NCBI RefSeq assembly: GCF_021390175.1
Contig: NZ_CP090004.1
Span: 2,657,001 to 2,721,000 of the forward strand
Reading direction: 5' to 3'
Source of the DNA: Flagellimonas sp. HMM57
Lineage (GTDB): Bacteria > Bacteroidota > Bacteroidia > Flavobacteriales > Flavobacteriaceae
DNA: 64,000 nucleotides
The first letter of the stretch is position 1. The number at the start of each line of letters is the position of its first letter. The translations under genes and the position numbers were made by a program. Positions 55,261 through 63,553 of this stretch are shown piece after piece. The notes under the pieces are model-generated. The model made no database searches. It was not told the DNA's origin and worked only from the letters and a program-made list of their open reading frames with translations.

Positions 55261-56544
55261 ATGTCGGATAAAGCTATACTCGAATATGAAGGTAAAAGAT
55301 ATGAATTCCCAGTTATAAAAGGTACTGAGGACGAACTGGCCATAGATATTAAAACACTGCGGTCCGTTAGTAATATGGTGACCATTGATCCTGGGTATAA
55401 GAATACAGGCTCTTGTGAAAGTGCCATTACTTTCTTGGACGGGGAAAAGGGCATATTGCGCTATAGAGGGTATTCCATAGAAGAATTAGCCGAAAAAGCA
55501 GATTTTCTAGAGGTGGCCTATCTCTTAATTTTTGGTGAATTGCCTAATAAAGAACAGCTTGCCAATTTTCATAACGATATAAAAGAAGAGTCCCAAGTAG
55601 ACGAGGAAATGAAAAAGATTTTGGATGGTTTTCCAAAGTCAGCGCATCCTATGGGGGTACTATCGTCATTGACAAGTGCTCTGGTCGCTTTCAATCCAAC
55701 CTCTGTAGATGTTTCTTCGGAAACGGCGATGTATAATTCTATCGTCCGTATTCTGGCCAAGTTCCCTGTATTGGTAGCATGGGCACAGCGAAAAAAGAAA
55801 GGATTGCCATTGGATTATGGTGATGATAGTTTGGGGTATGTGGAAAACATCCACAAAATGATGTTTAAAAAACCCAATCAAGAGTACAAAAGAGATTCAA
55901 TAGCCATAGATGCATTGGATAAATTATTGATTTTGCATGCGGACCACGAGCAAAATTGTTCCACTTCCACAGTGCGTATTGTAGGTTCATCACACGCTGG
56001 ACTTTTTGCTTCGCTCTCTGCGGGAATATCAGCATTATGGGGACCGCTTCATGGTGGTGCCAACCAAGCGGTTTTGGAAATGTTGGAAGCGATTCAGGCA
56101 GATGGTGGTGATACCAAAAAATATATGGCTAAGGCCAAGGATAAAGATGACCCTTTCAGGCTAATGGGCTTTGGTCACAGAGTGTACAAAAACTTTGATC
56201 CCAGAGCTAAGATTATTAAGAAATCTGCAGATGAAGTTTTGGGGAATCTAGGCATACAAGACCCTATTTTGGATATTGCCAAAGGCTTGGAGAAAGAAGC
56301 CTTGGAAGATGAGTACTTCGTAAAGAGAAAACTATATCCAAATGTAGATTTCTATTCTGGAATCATCTATCGCGCGTTGGGAATCCCAACAGAAATGTTT
56401 ACGGTAATGTTTGCTTTAGGAAGATTGCCAGGTTGGATTGCACAATGGAGAGAGATGCGTCTTAAAGGTGAACCCATAGGAAGGCCAAGACAAGTTTATA
56501 CTGGCGAAAACCTTAGATCTTTCGTCAAAGTGGAGAATAGATAA
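55261..56544 (+). CDS. gltA: Citrate synthase
   Basis: Citrate synthase of 427 residues, condensing oxaloacetate and acetyl-CoA in the TCA cycle. It has the beta-rich N-terminal extension of type II enzymes (AILEYEGKRYEFPVIKGTED). Catalytic landmarks: VRIVGSSHAGLFASLSAGIS, LWGPLHGGANQAVLEML (His), GFGHRVYKNFDPRA (His) and YPNVDFYSGIIYRALGIP (Asp). All are intact. The gene follows the glycosyltransferase by 121 bp and converges with a small hypothetical. Confidence 0.97.
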   Translation: MSDKAILEYEGKRYEFPVIKGTEDELAIDIKTLRSVSNMVTIDPGYKNTGSCESAITFLDGEKGILRYRGYSIEELAEKADFLEVAYLLIFGELPNKEQLANFHNDIKEESQVDEEMKKILDGFPKSAHPMGVLSSLTSALVAFNPTSVDVSSETAMYNSIVRILAKFPVLVAWAQRKKKGLPLDYGDDSLGYVENIHKMMFKKPNQEYKRDSIAIDALDKLLILHADHEQNCSTSTVRIVGSSHAGLFASLSAGISALWGPLHGGANQAVLEMLEAIQADGGDTKKYMAKAKDKDDPFRLMGFGHRVYKNFDPRAKIIKKSADEVLGNLGIQDPILDIAKGLEKEALEDEYFVKRKLYPNVDFYSGIIYRALGIPTEMFTVMFALGRLPGWIAQWREMRLKGEPIGRPRQVYTGENLRSFVKVENR

Positions 56545-56545
56545 C

Positions 56546-57073
56546 TTATCTCTTAAAGTCTATAGGAAAAGGCGGTATTTCGATAGAATTGCCGCCTTCT
56601 CTCTTTAATACTTTTGCAATACTATTGCTAGAGATTAGATTCAATTCTTTGTCTTTCTCATAACATATGCGCATAATGCCTAGATGGTAATAGGTTTTTA
56701 TTTCTGACAATGAATTGTTACTGATCTTATTTTTACTTCTCTGGTATTCTTTATGTAAAAATTCATGCGAATCCAAAGTATTTAGATTTTTTATAGTGTC
56801 GTCCAATGTGTTTTTGTATTGGCTCAAGCATCTGTTCATCTCCTTGTGCAACGTAGGCTGCTTCTTTAATAATTGACTGATGTCCACTGGAGAAAATTGC
56901 GATAAGTCTGTGTCATGAATGCAATCGGAATATTTTGTGTCATATTCTTCAAGCTTATTATTCTTAAAATCGAAAGTATGGTAAAATGAAATACCGCTAG
57001 GTAAAGAATCTGTGGACAATAAAACAATACATACCGTAATCACAAAACAAAAAGAGAAAACAACTTTTTTCAT
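56546..57073 (-). CDS. Hypothetical exported protein
   Basis: A 175-residue protein with an N-terminal hydrophobic helix (MKKVVFSFCFVITVCIVLLS), which may be a signal peptide or anchor. The rest is charged and mostly helical, with four Cys, suggesting disulfides in the periplasm. It ends in a Pro-rich stretch (EIPPFPIDFKR). I do not recognise the family. The stop lies 1 bp from the convergent citrate synthase stop. Confidence 0.55.
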   Translation of the reverse strand: MKKVVFSFCFVITVCIVLLSTDSLPSGISFYHTFDFKNNKLEEYDTKYSDCIHDTDLSQFSPVDISQLLKKQPTLHKEMNRCLSQYKNTLDDTIKNLNTLDSHEFLHKEYQRSKNKISNNSLSEIKTYYHLGIMRICYEKDKELNLISSNSIAKVLKREGGNSIEIPPFPIDFKR

Positions 57074-57281
57074 AGCTAAAGTTCTTTGTTATTTAAATGT
57101 AGTAATTACAATGATTTTTTTGCACTTTTAAAGTAGAAAAATCATGATAAATATAAATTTTAAATCATTGAAAATCAAACAGTTGTAAAATAATTTATTT
57201 AATATAGCAAGTCTGGTATAAACCTTTGGATATACTGATTTTTTTTCTTTTTTTGTCAAAGGTAAATCGGTAGTAAAGCAC

Positions 57282-57289
57282 TAGTTTTG
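57282..57289 (+). promoter_or_regulatory. Candidate -7 box (TAGTTTTG) for the guanidine-enzyme operon
   Basis: A perfect TAnnTTTG match 67 bp before the first ATG. A TTTG lies 26 bp upstream, slightly beyond the normal spacing. Confidence 0.42.
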
Positions 57290-57356
57290 CCGTACATTTT
57301 TTAAGGATTATCTCCTATTGGGCAGAATAGGTCTTTTAATCATCAAGTATATTTTT

Positions 57357-58271
57357 ATGATGCAGTTGCATATTCAAAATGAAACAGACTCGTTGAGGGC
57401 TGTAATTTTAGGAACAGCAAAAAGCTGTGGGCCAATACCGAGTCCCGAAGAAGCTTATGATCCAAAGTCGTTGGAGCATATTTTGGCAGGAACCTATCCA
57501 AAGGAAGAGGATATGGTCAAAGAAATGGAAGCATTTGCCCAAGTTTTTGAAAAACATGGAGTACAAGTTTTTAGGCCTGAAGTGCTGACAGATTGTAATC
57601 AGATTTTTTCACGCGATATTGCTTTTGTAATAGAGGATAAACTGTTTCACGCCAATATTCTTCCAGATAGGGAACGAGAATTTGAGGCAATCCATGCTGT
57701 TCTGGAAAAAATAGACCCTAATAAAATTGTTCGACCGCCCGAAGAAGTCCACATAGAAGGCGGGGATGTGATGCCGTGGAACGAATATATTTTTGTAGGC
57801 ACGTACACTGCTGATGACTATCCTGATTATATAACTGCGAGAACCAATAAAGCAGCGGTAACCTATTTGGAGGAACAGTTTCCGAACAAGACCGTAAAGT
57901 CTTTTGAGCTGAGAAAATCCAATACAAATGCAAAAGAAAATGCACTTCATTTGGATTGCTGCTTTCAGCCCGTGGGCAAGGATAAGGCCATTCTACATAA
58001 AAATGGGTTTTTGGTAGAAGAGGAATACCAGTGGTTGGTAGACTTTTTTGGCAAGGACAACATTTTTGAAATCACAAAAGATGAAATGTACCAGATGTTC
58101 AGCAATGTATTTTCCATTTCACCAGAAGTAGTTGTTTCAGAACAAAATTTTACACGGTTGAACAATTGGCTACGAGAAAAAGGTTTTACCGTAGAAGAAA
58201 TACCGTATGCGGAAATTGCAAAACAAGAAGGTCTGCTTAGATGCAGCACATTACCATTAATAAGAGAATAA
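57357..58271 (+). CDS. Arginine deiminase-related / amidinotransferase family protein
   Basis: I start at the ATG pair at 57357/57360 (MMQLHIQNETDSLRAVILG). The 304-residue protein has the guanidine-modifying (GME) fold: FSRDIAFVIEDKLFHANI (substrate Asp), VHIEGGDVMPWNEYIFVG (Glu/Asp-Gly-Gly-Asp core), the His in ALHLDCCFQPVG, and a C-terminal Cys in LLRCSTLPL, the expected nucleophile. Members deiminate or transfer the amidino group of arginine-type compounds. It lies 12 bp before ctlX, so both probably process a guanidino or ureido amino acid together. Confidence 0.82.
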   Translation: MMQLHIQNETDSLRAVILGTAKSCGPIPSPEEAYDPKSLEHILAGTYPKEEDMVKEMEAFAQVFEKHGVQVFRPEVLTDCNQIFSRDIAFVIEDKLFHANILPDREREFEAIHAVLEKIDPNKIVRPPEEVHIEGGDVMPWNEYIFVGTYTADDYPDYITARTNKAAVTYLEEQFPNKTVKSFELRKSNTNAKENALHLDCCFQPVGKDKAILHKNGFLVEEEYQWLVDFFGKDNIFEITKDEMYQMFSNVFSISPEVVVSEQNFTRLNNWLREKGFTVEEIPYAEIAKQEGLLRCSTLPLIRE

Positions 58272-58283
58272 ATTTAGTTTTTA

Positions 58284-59213
58284 ATGCAGGTTACCAATAC
58301 CATTTTAATGATAAGACCGGTCAACTTCAGGATGAACGAGCAGACAGCGGTCAACAATTATTTTCAAGAAGACTTGAGCTTAAAGAACAATGAAATAAAC
58401 AAAAAAGCCCAGAAAGAGTTTGATGATTTTGTAGCTACACTTAGAAATCATGGGGTCAATGTGATTGTTGTTGATGATAAAAAAGAAACAGATACTCCAG
58501 ATTCTATCTTCCCCAATAATTGGATTTCGTTTCATGATAGTGGTACAATCTGCGTGTATCCCATGTTTGCCCCAAACCGACGAAAAGAACGAAGGGAAGA
58601 TATCTTTGATGTACTCGAAGAACACGGTTTTCATATAGACAACATTGTTGATTATACAGCTGCGGAAGAGGACGGTATCTTTTTAGAAGGTACTGGCAGT
58701 ATCCTAAAGGATAGGGTTAATCAAAAAGCCTATTGTGCTTTAGGGGAACGAGCAGATGAGGGGCTCTTTATAGAGTTTTGTGAAGATTTTGACTGTTTTC
58801 CCGTTATTTTTACGGCCAACCAAGCAGTAGATGGTAAAAGACTCCCAATCTATCATACCAATGTAATGATGGCCATGGGCGAGACCTTTGCCGTAATCTG
58901 TTCAGATACCATTGACGATAAAAAAGAACGCAAAAATGTAATCGAGCACCTTAAAAAAGATGGTAGGGAGATAATTACCATTACAGAAGAACAGATGTAC
59001 CAATTTGCGGGAAACATGCTTCAGGTCATTGGTGCCAATGATCAACGTTTTATGGTCATGAGTTCTGCCGCATTTAAAAGTTTGAAACAATCCCAAATTG
59101 AAGCTATCGAAAAGCACTGTGAAATCATCCATAGCCCCTTGGATACCATTGAGACCTGTGGTGGGGGCAGCGCACGTTGTATGATGGCCGAAGTGTTTTT
59201 ACCGAAGGCTTAA
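58284..59213 (+). CDS. ctlX: Citrulline utilization hydrolase CtlX
   Basis: A 309-residue GME-superfamily protein. Landmarks: MIRPVNFRMNEQTAVNNYF, DSIFPNNWISFHD, FLEGTGSILKD (acidic core), the His in PIYHTNVMMAMGETF and the C-terminal ETCGGGSARCMMAEVF with the presumed nucleophile Cys. CtlX of Francisella supports growth on citrulline, and flavobacterial homologues carry the name. Placed after an arginine-deiminase-like gene, it suggests arginine to citrulline and on to ornithine or glutamate, which is inference. Confidence 0.85.
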   Translation: MQVTNTILMIRPVNFRMNEQTAVNNYFQEDLSLKNNEINKKAQKEFDDFVATLRNHGVNVIVVDDKKETDTPDSIFPNNWISFHDSGTICVYPMFAPNRRKERREDIFDVLEEHGFHIDNIVDYTAAEEDGIFLEGTGSILKDRVNQKAYCALGERADEGLFIEFCEDFDCFPVIFTANQAVDGKRLPIYHTNVMMAMGETFAVICSDTIDDKKERKNVIEHLKKDGREIITITEEQMYQFAGNMLQVIGANDQRFMVMSSAAFKSLKQSQIEAIEKHCEIIHSPLDTIETCGGGSARCMMAEVFLPKA

Positions 59214-59217
59214 TTTA

Positions 59218-59280
59218 GGTGAAAGGTGAAAGGTGAAAGGTGAAAGGTGACGGTTGACAGTAGACAGGTAACGGTTGATG
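59218..59280. repeat. Array of nine consecutive degenerate heptamers
   Basis: Reading from 59218 in exact 7-nt steps: GGTGAAA four times, then GGTGACG, GTTGACA, GTAGACA, GGTAACG, GTTGATG. The array begins 5 bp after the ctlX stop. A different hexamer-like run of TTGAGT/TTGAAC units follows at about 59293-59345, ending in the inverted CTCAACT at 59362-59368. Confidence 0.75.
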
Positions 59281-59351
59281 GTTTTCCTTTGTAGTTGAGT
59301 TTGAGTTTGTCACTTGAACTTGAGCTTGATTTTTGAATTTGAGTTTGGACT

Positions 59352-59537
59352 TCAACCTCTCAACTCAACTATTAATCCTCTTATTGCCGAAACCACTTCT
59401 CGTACTTCTTTAGGGTCGAAAGAATCCGGTTCTAAATAGAATAGCATTTCTATACCATAATCCAACACTTTTCCTAATTCTTCAGGACTGCCATACGTGT
59501 CCTCAATCCATTGTATTAAAGTTTTATCATTGACCAT
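59352..59537 (-). CDS. Small acidic hypothetical protein
   Basis: A 61-residue acidic, helical protein (IQWIEDTYGSPEELGKVLD, FDPKEVREVVSAIRGLIVEL). The composition and the lack of low-complexity bias suggest a real gene. I do not recognise the family. It lies between two short-repeat arrays (59218-59280 and 59748-59775) and its 3' end runs into the hexamer-like repeat. Confidence 0.5.
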   Translation of the reverse strand: MVNDKTLIQWIEDTYGSPEELGKVLDYGIEMLFYLEPDSFDPKEVREVVSAIRGLIVELRG

Positions 59538-59747
59538 ACTTACTTATTTGACAAGCAAGGAAGTGTATTTCTAAAAAGTTTTGAATGTCATATACGGCAA
59601 GTTCGAAAAGTATTTATCTAATGTGAGTTCGAAATAAATCAATTCATAAATATTTGATACTACTAATATTCTTAGAATAGAAAAGGGTCGTACTAATGCA
59701 ACTATTCATACATTGTTCTGTATTAGTCAAGCCTTAGAAGTACCTCT

Positions 59748-59775
59748 ATCTGCAATCTGCAATCTAAAATCTATT
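59748..59775. repeat. Short heptamer array overlapping a stop codon
   Basis: Four units in exact 7-nt steps: ATCTGCA, ATCTGCA, ATCTAAA, ATCTATT. The last overlaps the stop codon (59771-59773, minus strand) of the 500-residue gene. Confidence 0.6.
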
Positions 59776-61273
59776 CAGTTACTGTAAACTCCCGTATCGC
59801 CTGATTGGGTTCCATGATGTTGTACCCTTTCCAGAACTCAGGGTTATAGGCGGATAGGTATGTTGCTTTTATCGTTTCGTCTTCCGTAATACCTTCTAAA
59901 CTAGATTTAGGTATCGTATTGGAATCAAAAACCACCATCTCAAATTTTTCGGTATTGTAATTAATGACATCAAGGGCTAAAGACAGTTCATTCTGCTTTC
60001 TTCGCCCTTTTACATGTTTATTCTTTTCAATCACTTTTAAAGGCCTATCCACACCCATCTTACGCCCAAAGGTCAGGGCCATAAACTTAATGCTGTACTT
60101 GTCTTTTCCAAATTTAGAGAAGACCGTACTTCCCTTATAGGTTTGTTCCCTGTAGCTGAACCCCAAAAGTTTAATGCTCTTCAATGGATTTACATTGGTG
60201 TAATCAATGCGCATGATGGCAAAGTCTTCAATATTTACAAAGAGCTTACCTCTAAAATCCCCTCTTCTGGAAGGTTCATAACCAATGATATACACGCCTT
60301 GGTTTTCCAGTTCTGAATACCCAAGCAACTCAAAATCGTAGCGATTCAGCTTTTTAACAACATCCAGCTTGGTTTTTTTTCCAAAGAGTTGGTTGTGGAT
60401 TTCATTGAGAACATATTTTCGGTTTCCCAGAAAATCACTTTTTTTCGGTTCTTTGAGTTCCGCCTCCAGCTCGTCCGTATCTTCCTCAGCATCCAAAATG
60501 GAATCTACTTGTACTTTTTGCCCAAATATCCCTGATTTTATTTTTAGATAGGAATCGGGCTTAACGTTTGCCTTGAAGATGGTCTCAAGCTTATCCGAAA
60601 GTGCCTCCATAGAACCTTCGTTGCTTTTATCGTACAGTTCCGCTGCTTTAATGACCTCTAATTTGTTTTGTTCATCCGAACGGTAAAAATCGCCCAAAGT
60701 CTCGGTGTAGTATTGTGAATTTCTCGGAAGAATAGTAACAATACTGTCTATAAGTTTTTTATCAAGTTCTTGGATAGTGGATTTTTTGAATTCGATATCG
60801 AGTTTTTGTAAGGTATTGAAACTGGATTGTCTTAGAAAAAAGCGCTGTTTCAAAGGAGCACTATTATAGTTCATGGGCAGGCGCTCTTCAACCTTTTCCA
60901 TAATATCGTCCACGCTGAGCTCTTTATCAAAAAGATAGATGCCGCTAAGTTCAATGGCCTTTGGAGTAATTGGAATAACACTATCTAAAACCTGTTCGAA
61001 GGAAATACCGGTTTTGGCATACCCCATGCTCGACACATAAATAGAATCCAATCGTTGCTCCGATTCATTCAGTTCAAAGCTAAAGCGGCCTTCTTCATTG
61101 GTAATAACACCTTGGTTTTCCCCATACTGAACTGTTGCATAGGGAATAGGTTGCTTGGTCTTACTGTCTATTATTTTTGAGGTGATGGTCTGTGCGGATG
61201 TGTTTAATTGAAAAAAAAAGAAACTAAAGGTGAATGCGACAAACTTGATGTATTGCATAGTTATATTTTTCAT
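59771..61273 (-). CDS. Exported CarboxypepD_reg-like domain protein
   Basis: A 500-residue protein with a signal peptide (ending at about QLNTSAQ; a second Met at 61258 is also possible). Residues about 28-105 form a CarboxypepD_reg-like beta domain (SKIIDSKTKQPIPYATVQYG, GVITNEEGRFSFEL). The rest (about 120-500) is a large domain without motifs that I can name; similar proteins occur near outer-membrane transport genes. It is probably periplasmic or outer-membrane-associated. Its stop codon lies inside a heptamer repeat array. Confidence 0.75.
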   Translation of the reverse strand: MKNITMQYIKFVAFTFSFFFFQLNTSAQTITSKIIDSKTKQPIPYATVQYGENQGVITNEEGRFSFELNESEQRLDSIYVSSMGYAKTGISFEQVLDSVIPITPKAIELSGIYLFDKELSVDDIMEKVEERLPMNYNSAPLKQRFFLRQSSFNTLQKLDIEFKKSTIQELDKKLIDSIVTILPRNSQYYTETLGDFYRSDEQNKLEVIKAAELYDKSNEGSMEALSDKLETIFKANVKPDSYLKIKSGIFGQKVQVDSILDAEEDTDELEAELKEPKKSDFLGNRKYVLNEIHNQLFGKKTKLDVVKKLNRYDFELLGYSELENQGVYIIGYEPSRRGDFRGKLFVNIEDFAIMRIDYTNVNPLKSIKLLGFSYREQTYKGSTVFSKFGKDKYSIKFMALTFGRKMGVDRPLKVIEKNKHVKGRRKQNELSLALDVINYNTEKFEMVVFDSNTIPKSSLEGITEDETIKATYLSAYNPEFWKGYNIMEPNQAIREFTVTE

Positions 61274-61374
61274 GGTCGTTTAAAGAAAAGACACCTTTTT
61301 ATGGTAAAAGGTTGCTTATCGCTCTAAATTTTTGAATTTATTCAAGTAAGTTTCTCAAAGTTTAGGCCAGAATG

Positions 61375-62799
61375 CTAGGTTTTGGAAATATTTCTGATCA
61401 TACCTCCAAAAATAAAATAGTGAAAAGGTAAAACACTATACCAGTACAACCTTCCCCTAAGTCCTTTTGGCCTAAATGTTGCCACTTGGTGAAGGGTATT
61501 GTTGTTATCTATCTTAAACTCCAGCCAAGCTTCTCCCGGCATGCGCATTTCGGAAAAAAGCAAAAGACGTTTAGATTTTTTATCGGCAAGAAGTACGCGC
61601 CAGAAATCCAATGCGTCCCCAGGGAATATTTTATCAGGATTGGTGCGCCCACGTCGTAAACCCGGCCCTCCATTGAGCTTATCCAAGAATCCACGGATTT
61701 TCCAGAGCCAGTCACCGTAATACCAACCTTGCTTTCCACCAATTCGCCATATATTTTCCAGAACCTCATCTTCATCTGTAATGGACATCTTCTTTACATC
61801 TTTCAGAACCCCATATTTTGGTACTTGTATGTATTTTTCTAGATCATCACTTGTTCGGCCGCTGGCAATACTGTCTTTCCAACTGCTCAACACCAAATTC
61901 TGCTCAATTTTTTTAAAGGCCATTTCAATGGCTTGTGGATAGGTGTGGGTTTTAATGCCCAGCAGTTGCTGTAACCTATCATCTTTGGCAACGACTTCCA
62001 TCTTCATGCTATCTACTAGGTTAACGGCTAGTTTGTATGAGGTTGAGGTTACAAAATAGAGCCAATAGGAAGACAGCTTTGGTGTCATAATGGGCACGGT
62101 AAGTATCCAGTTTTTGAATCCTCTTACTTCAGCATATCTATGGAGCATTTCTTTATAGGTGAGCACATCTGGTCCACCAACGTCAAAAGATGCTTTGTAG
62201 GTTGCTTTGTTGCCCAATACACCGGTAAGAAAATTGATGACGTCCCTAATGGCAATAGGTTGAGACTTTGTCAACACCCATTTTGGAGTAATCATAAAGG
62301 GAAGTTTTTCGCAAAGATCTCGAATTATCTCAAAAGAAGAGCTTCCAGAACCTACAATGATACCAGCTCTTAAAACCGTTAAATTGAACTTTCCTTGGTA
62401 TAAAATGTCCTCTACGTTTTTTCTGGAGCTCAAATGTTTGGAAAGTTTTTCGTCATTTACGATGCCGCTCAGATAAATAACCTGCTGTATCGATGTTTCC
62501 GATACATATTCATTGAAACTTTTAGCCGTAATGGCTTCTTTTTCATCAAAATCATCAATAGACGAGGTCATGGAATGGATAAGGTAATAGGCGGCATCAA
62601 TATCTTTAGGGATTTTAGTGGAATCGACCTCTTCCAAAAAATCAATTTCGACTACTTGAATCTTTTCCCTTGTTTTCTTATCGACGGACAAACGCTTTTC
62701 ATCACGAACGGCACAGACAATCTCGTGGCCAAGTTCCAACAAACGTGGCAATAAGCGCATTCCAATGTAACCGTTGGCACCGGTAAGGAGGATTTTCAT
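61375..62799 (-). CDS. SDR-family NAD(P)-binding protein with C-terminal DUF2867
   Basis: A 474-residue protein. The N-terminal extended/atypical SDR domain (1-about 290) begins MKILLTGANGYIGMRLLPRL with the cofactor motif TGANGYIG, followed by DAAYYLIHSMTSS and VIYLSGIV. The C-terminal DUF2867 domain (about 325-470) includes GWYYGDWLWKIRGFLDKLNG, GDALDFWRVL and the MPGEAWLEFKI segment. The two-domain layout is well known, with an unknown substrate. It overlaps the upstream gene by 4 bp. Confidence 0.88.
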   Translation of the reverse strand: MKILLTGANGYIGMRLLPRLLELGHEIVCAVRDEKRLSVDKKTREKIQVVEIDFLEEVDSTKIPKDIDAAYYLIHSMTSSIDDFDEKEAITAKSFNEYVSETSIQQVIYLSGIVNDEKLSKHLSSRKNVEDILYQGKFNLTVLRAGIIVGSGSSSFEIIRDLCEKLPFMITPKWVLTKSQPIAIRDVINFLTGVLGNKATYKASFDVGGPDVLTYKEMLHRYAEVRGFKNWILTVPIMTPKLSSYWLYFVTSTSYKLAVNLVDSMKMEVVAKDDRLQQLLGIKTHTYPQAIEMAFKKIEQNLVLSSWKDSIASGRTSDDLEKYIQVPKYGVLKDVKKMSITDEDEVLENIWRIGGKQGWYYGDWLWKIRGFLDKLNGGPGLRRGRTNPDKIFPGDALDFWRVLLADKKSKRLLLFSEMRMPGEAWLEFKIDNNNTLHQVATFRPKGLRGRLYWYSVLPFHYFIFGGMIRNISKT

Positions 62800-63221
62800 A
62801 AATCTTCGATTGAAGTGGGTGCGTTGTCCGCTTTATAATCCAATAGCTTTTTAAAAAACTTTTGAATTGCCTTGGTGTCGGATTTGACCTTTATAAAATA
62901 ATTGTCCCTATATATGGAATAGATTGCAAAGTCACCTTTGTAGATGGTGAGTTTATAGTAGGGGATAATCAAGCCATAGGTTTCCAACAATGACCGAAAG
63001 CGCACGATGATGCCTTTTGGACGCATTTCAATATTGCAAGTATTCAGGTTGTTGTCCAAAATCAATAGATTCTGGATTTCTGTGCTGGTCTCTGTAATAA
63101 AAAGTTTTGGAGAACCTATTCCTTTTAAGGCAAAACGCTCTTTTAGGGTGAACGGCTTACCGACCGCCTCGTCAATTTTTTTAATAATCTTTTTATCGTT
63201 GTAAGAAACATTTAAAAGCAT
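62796..63221 (-). CDS. Hypothetical cytoplasmic protein coupled to the SDR/DUF2867 gene
   Basis: A 141-residue basic protein without signal peptide or membrane helix. Segments such as PFTLKERFALKGIGSPKLFI, LETYGLIIPYYKLTIYKGDF and YSIYRDNYFIKVKSDTKAIQ suggest an alpha/beta fold like a small PH-like domain. I do not recognise the family. Its stop overlaps the start of the SDR/DUF2867 gene by 4 bp, so they are translated together. Confidence 0.65.
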   Translation of the reverse strand: MLLNVSYNDKKIIKKIDEAVGKPFTLKERFALKGIGSPKLFITETSTEIQNLLILDNNLNTCNIEMRPKGIIVRFRSLLETYGLIIPYYKLTIYKGDFAIYSIYRDNYFIKVKSDTKAIQKFFKKLLDYKADNAPTSIEDL

Positions 63222-63553
63222 AGCAAAAGTTTTTTCAATTTTAAAACAATGCTTATGGGATATATAAATAAGTATGGTAGTCTGTACATTTCTAATGGAT
63301 TTTACTACTTCACTACCAAAAAAAGAGGTCTACTTGGTTACGACCATCACCACGTGTGTATCAACTTTAATCTTCCTAATACGGGTAATAGTTTTGCGGA
63401 TAGCAAAATAGACCAATACAAGGATGTTACCTTGTAAACGTTCCATAGCATTGTTTTCCATAAAAATAATCATAATAAGAGGTTTAGCCACTTATATCTA
63501 CTTAGAAAAGGGTAAAAAATATGTAGTTTTGCTGGCTGAAAAAGGCTTTCTAC
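63222..63553. other. Intergenic region before argS with ambiguous small frames
   Basis: This 332-bp region contains a 62-codon plus-strand frame (63249-63437) and a 47-codon minus-strand frame (63330-63473), which overlap each other; neither has a recognisable family. A TAGTTTTG box for argS lies at its right end. Confidence 0.5.
63524..63531 (+). promoter_or_regulatory. Candidate -7 box (TAGTTTTG) of argS
   Basis: A perfect TAnnTTTG match 22 bp before the argS ATG. No TTG at the normal -33 distance was found. Confidence 0.42.

Noticed and set aside
63249..63437. Plus-strand 62-codon frame before argS
   Set aside because: No family match and an equally long frame on the other strand; not strong enough to list as a gene.
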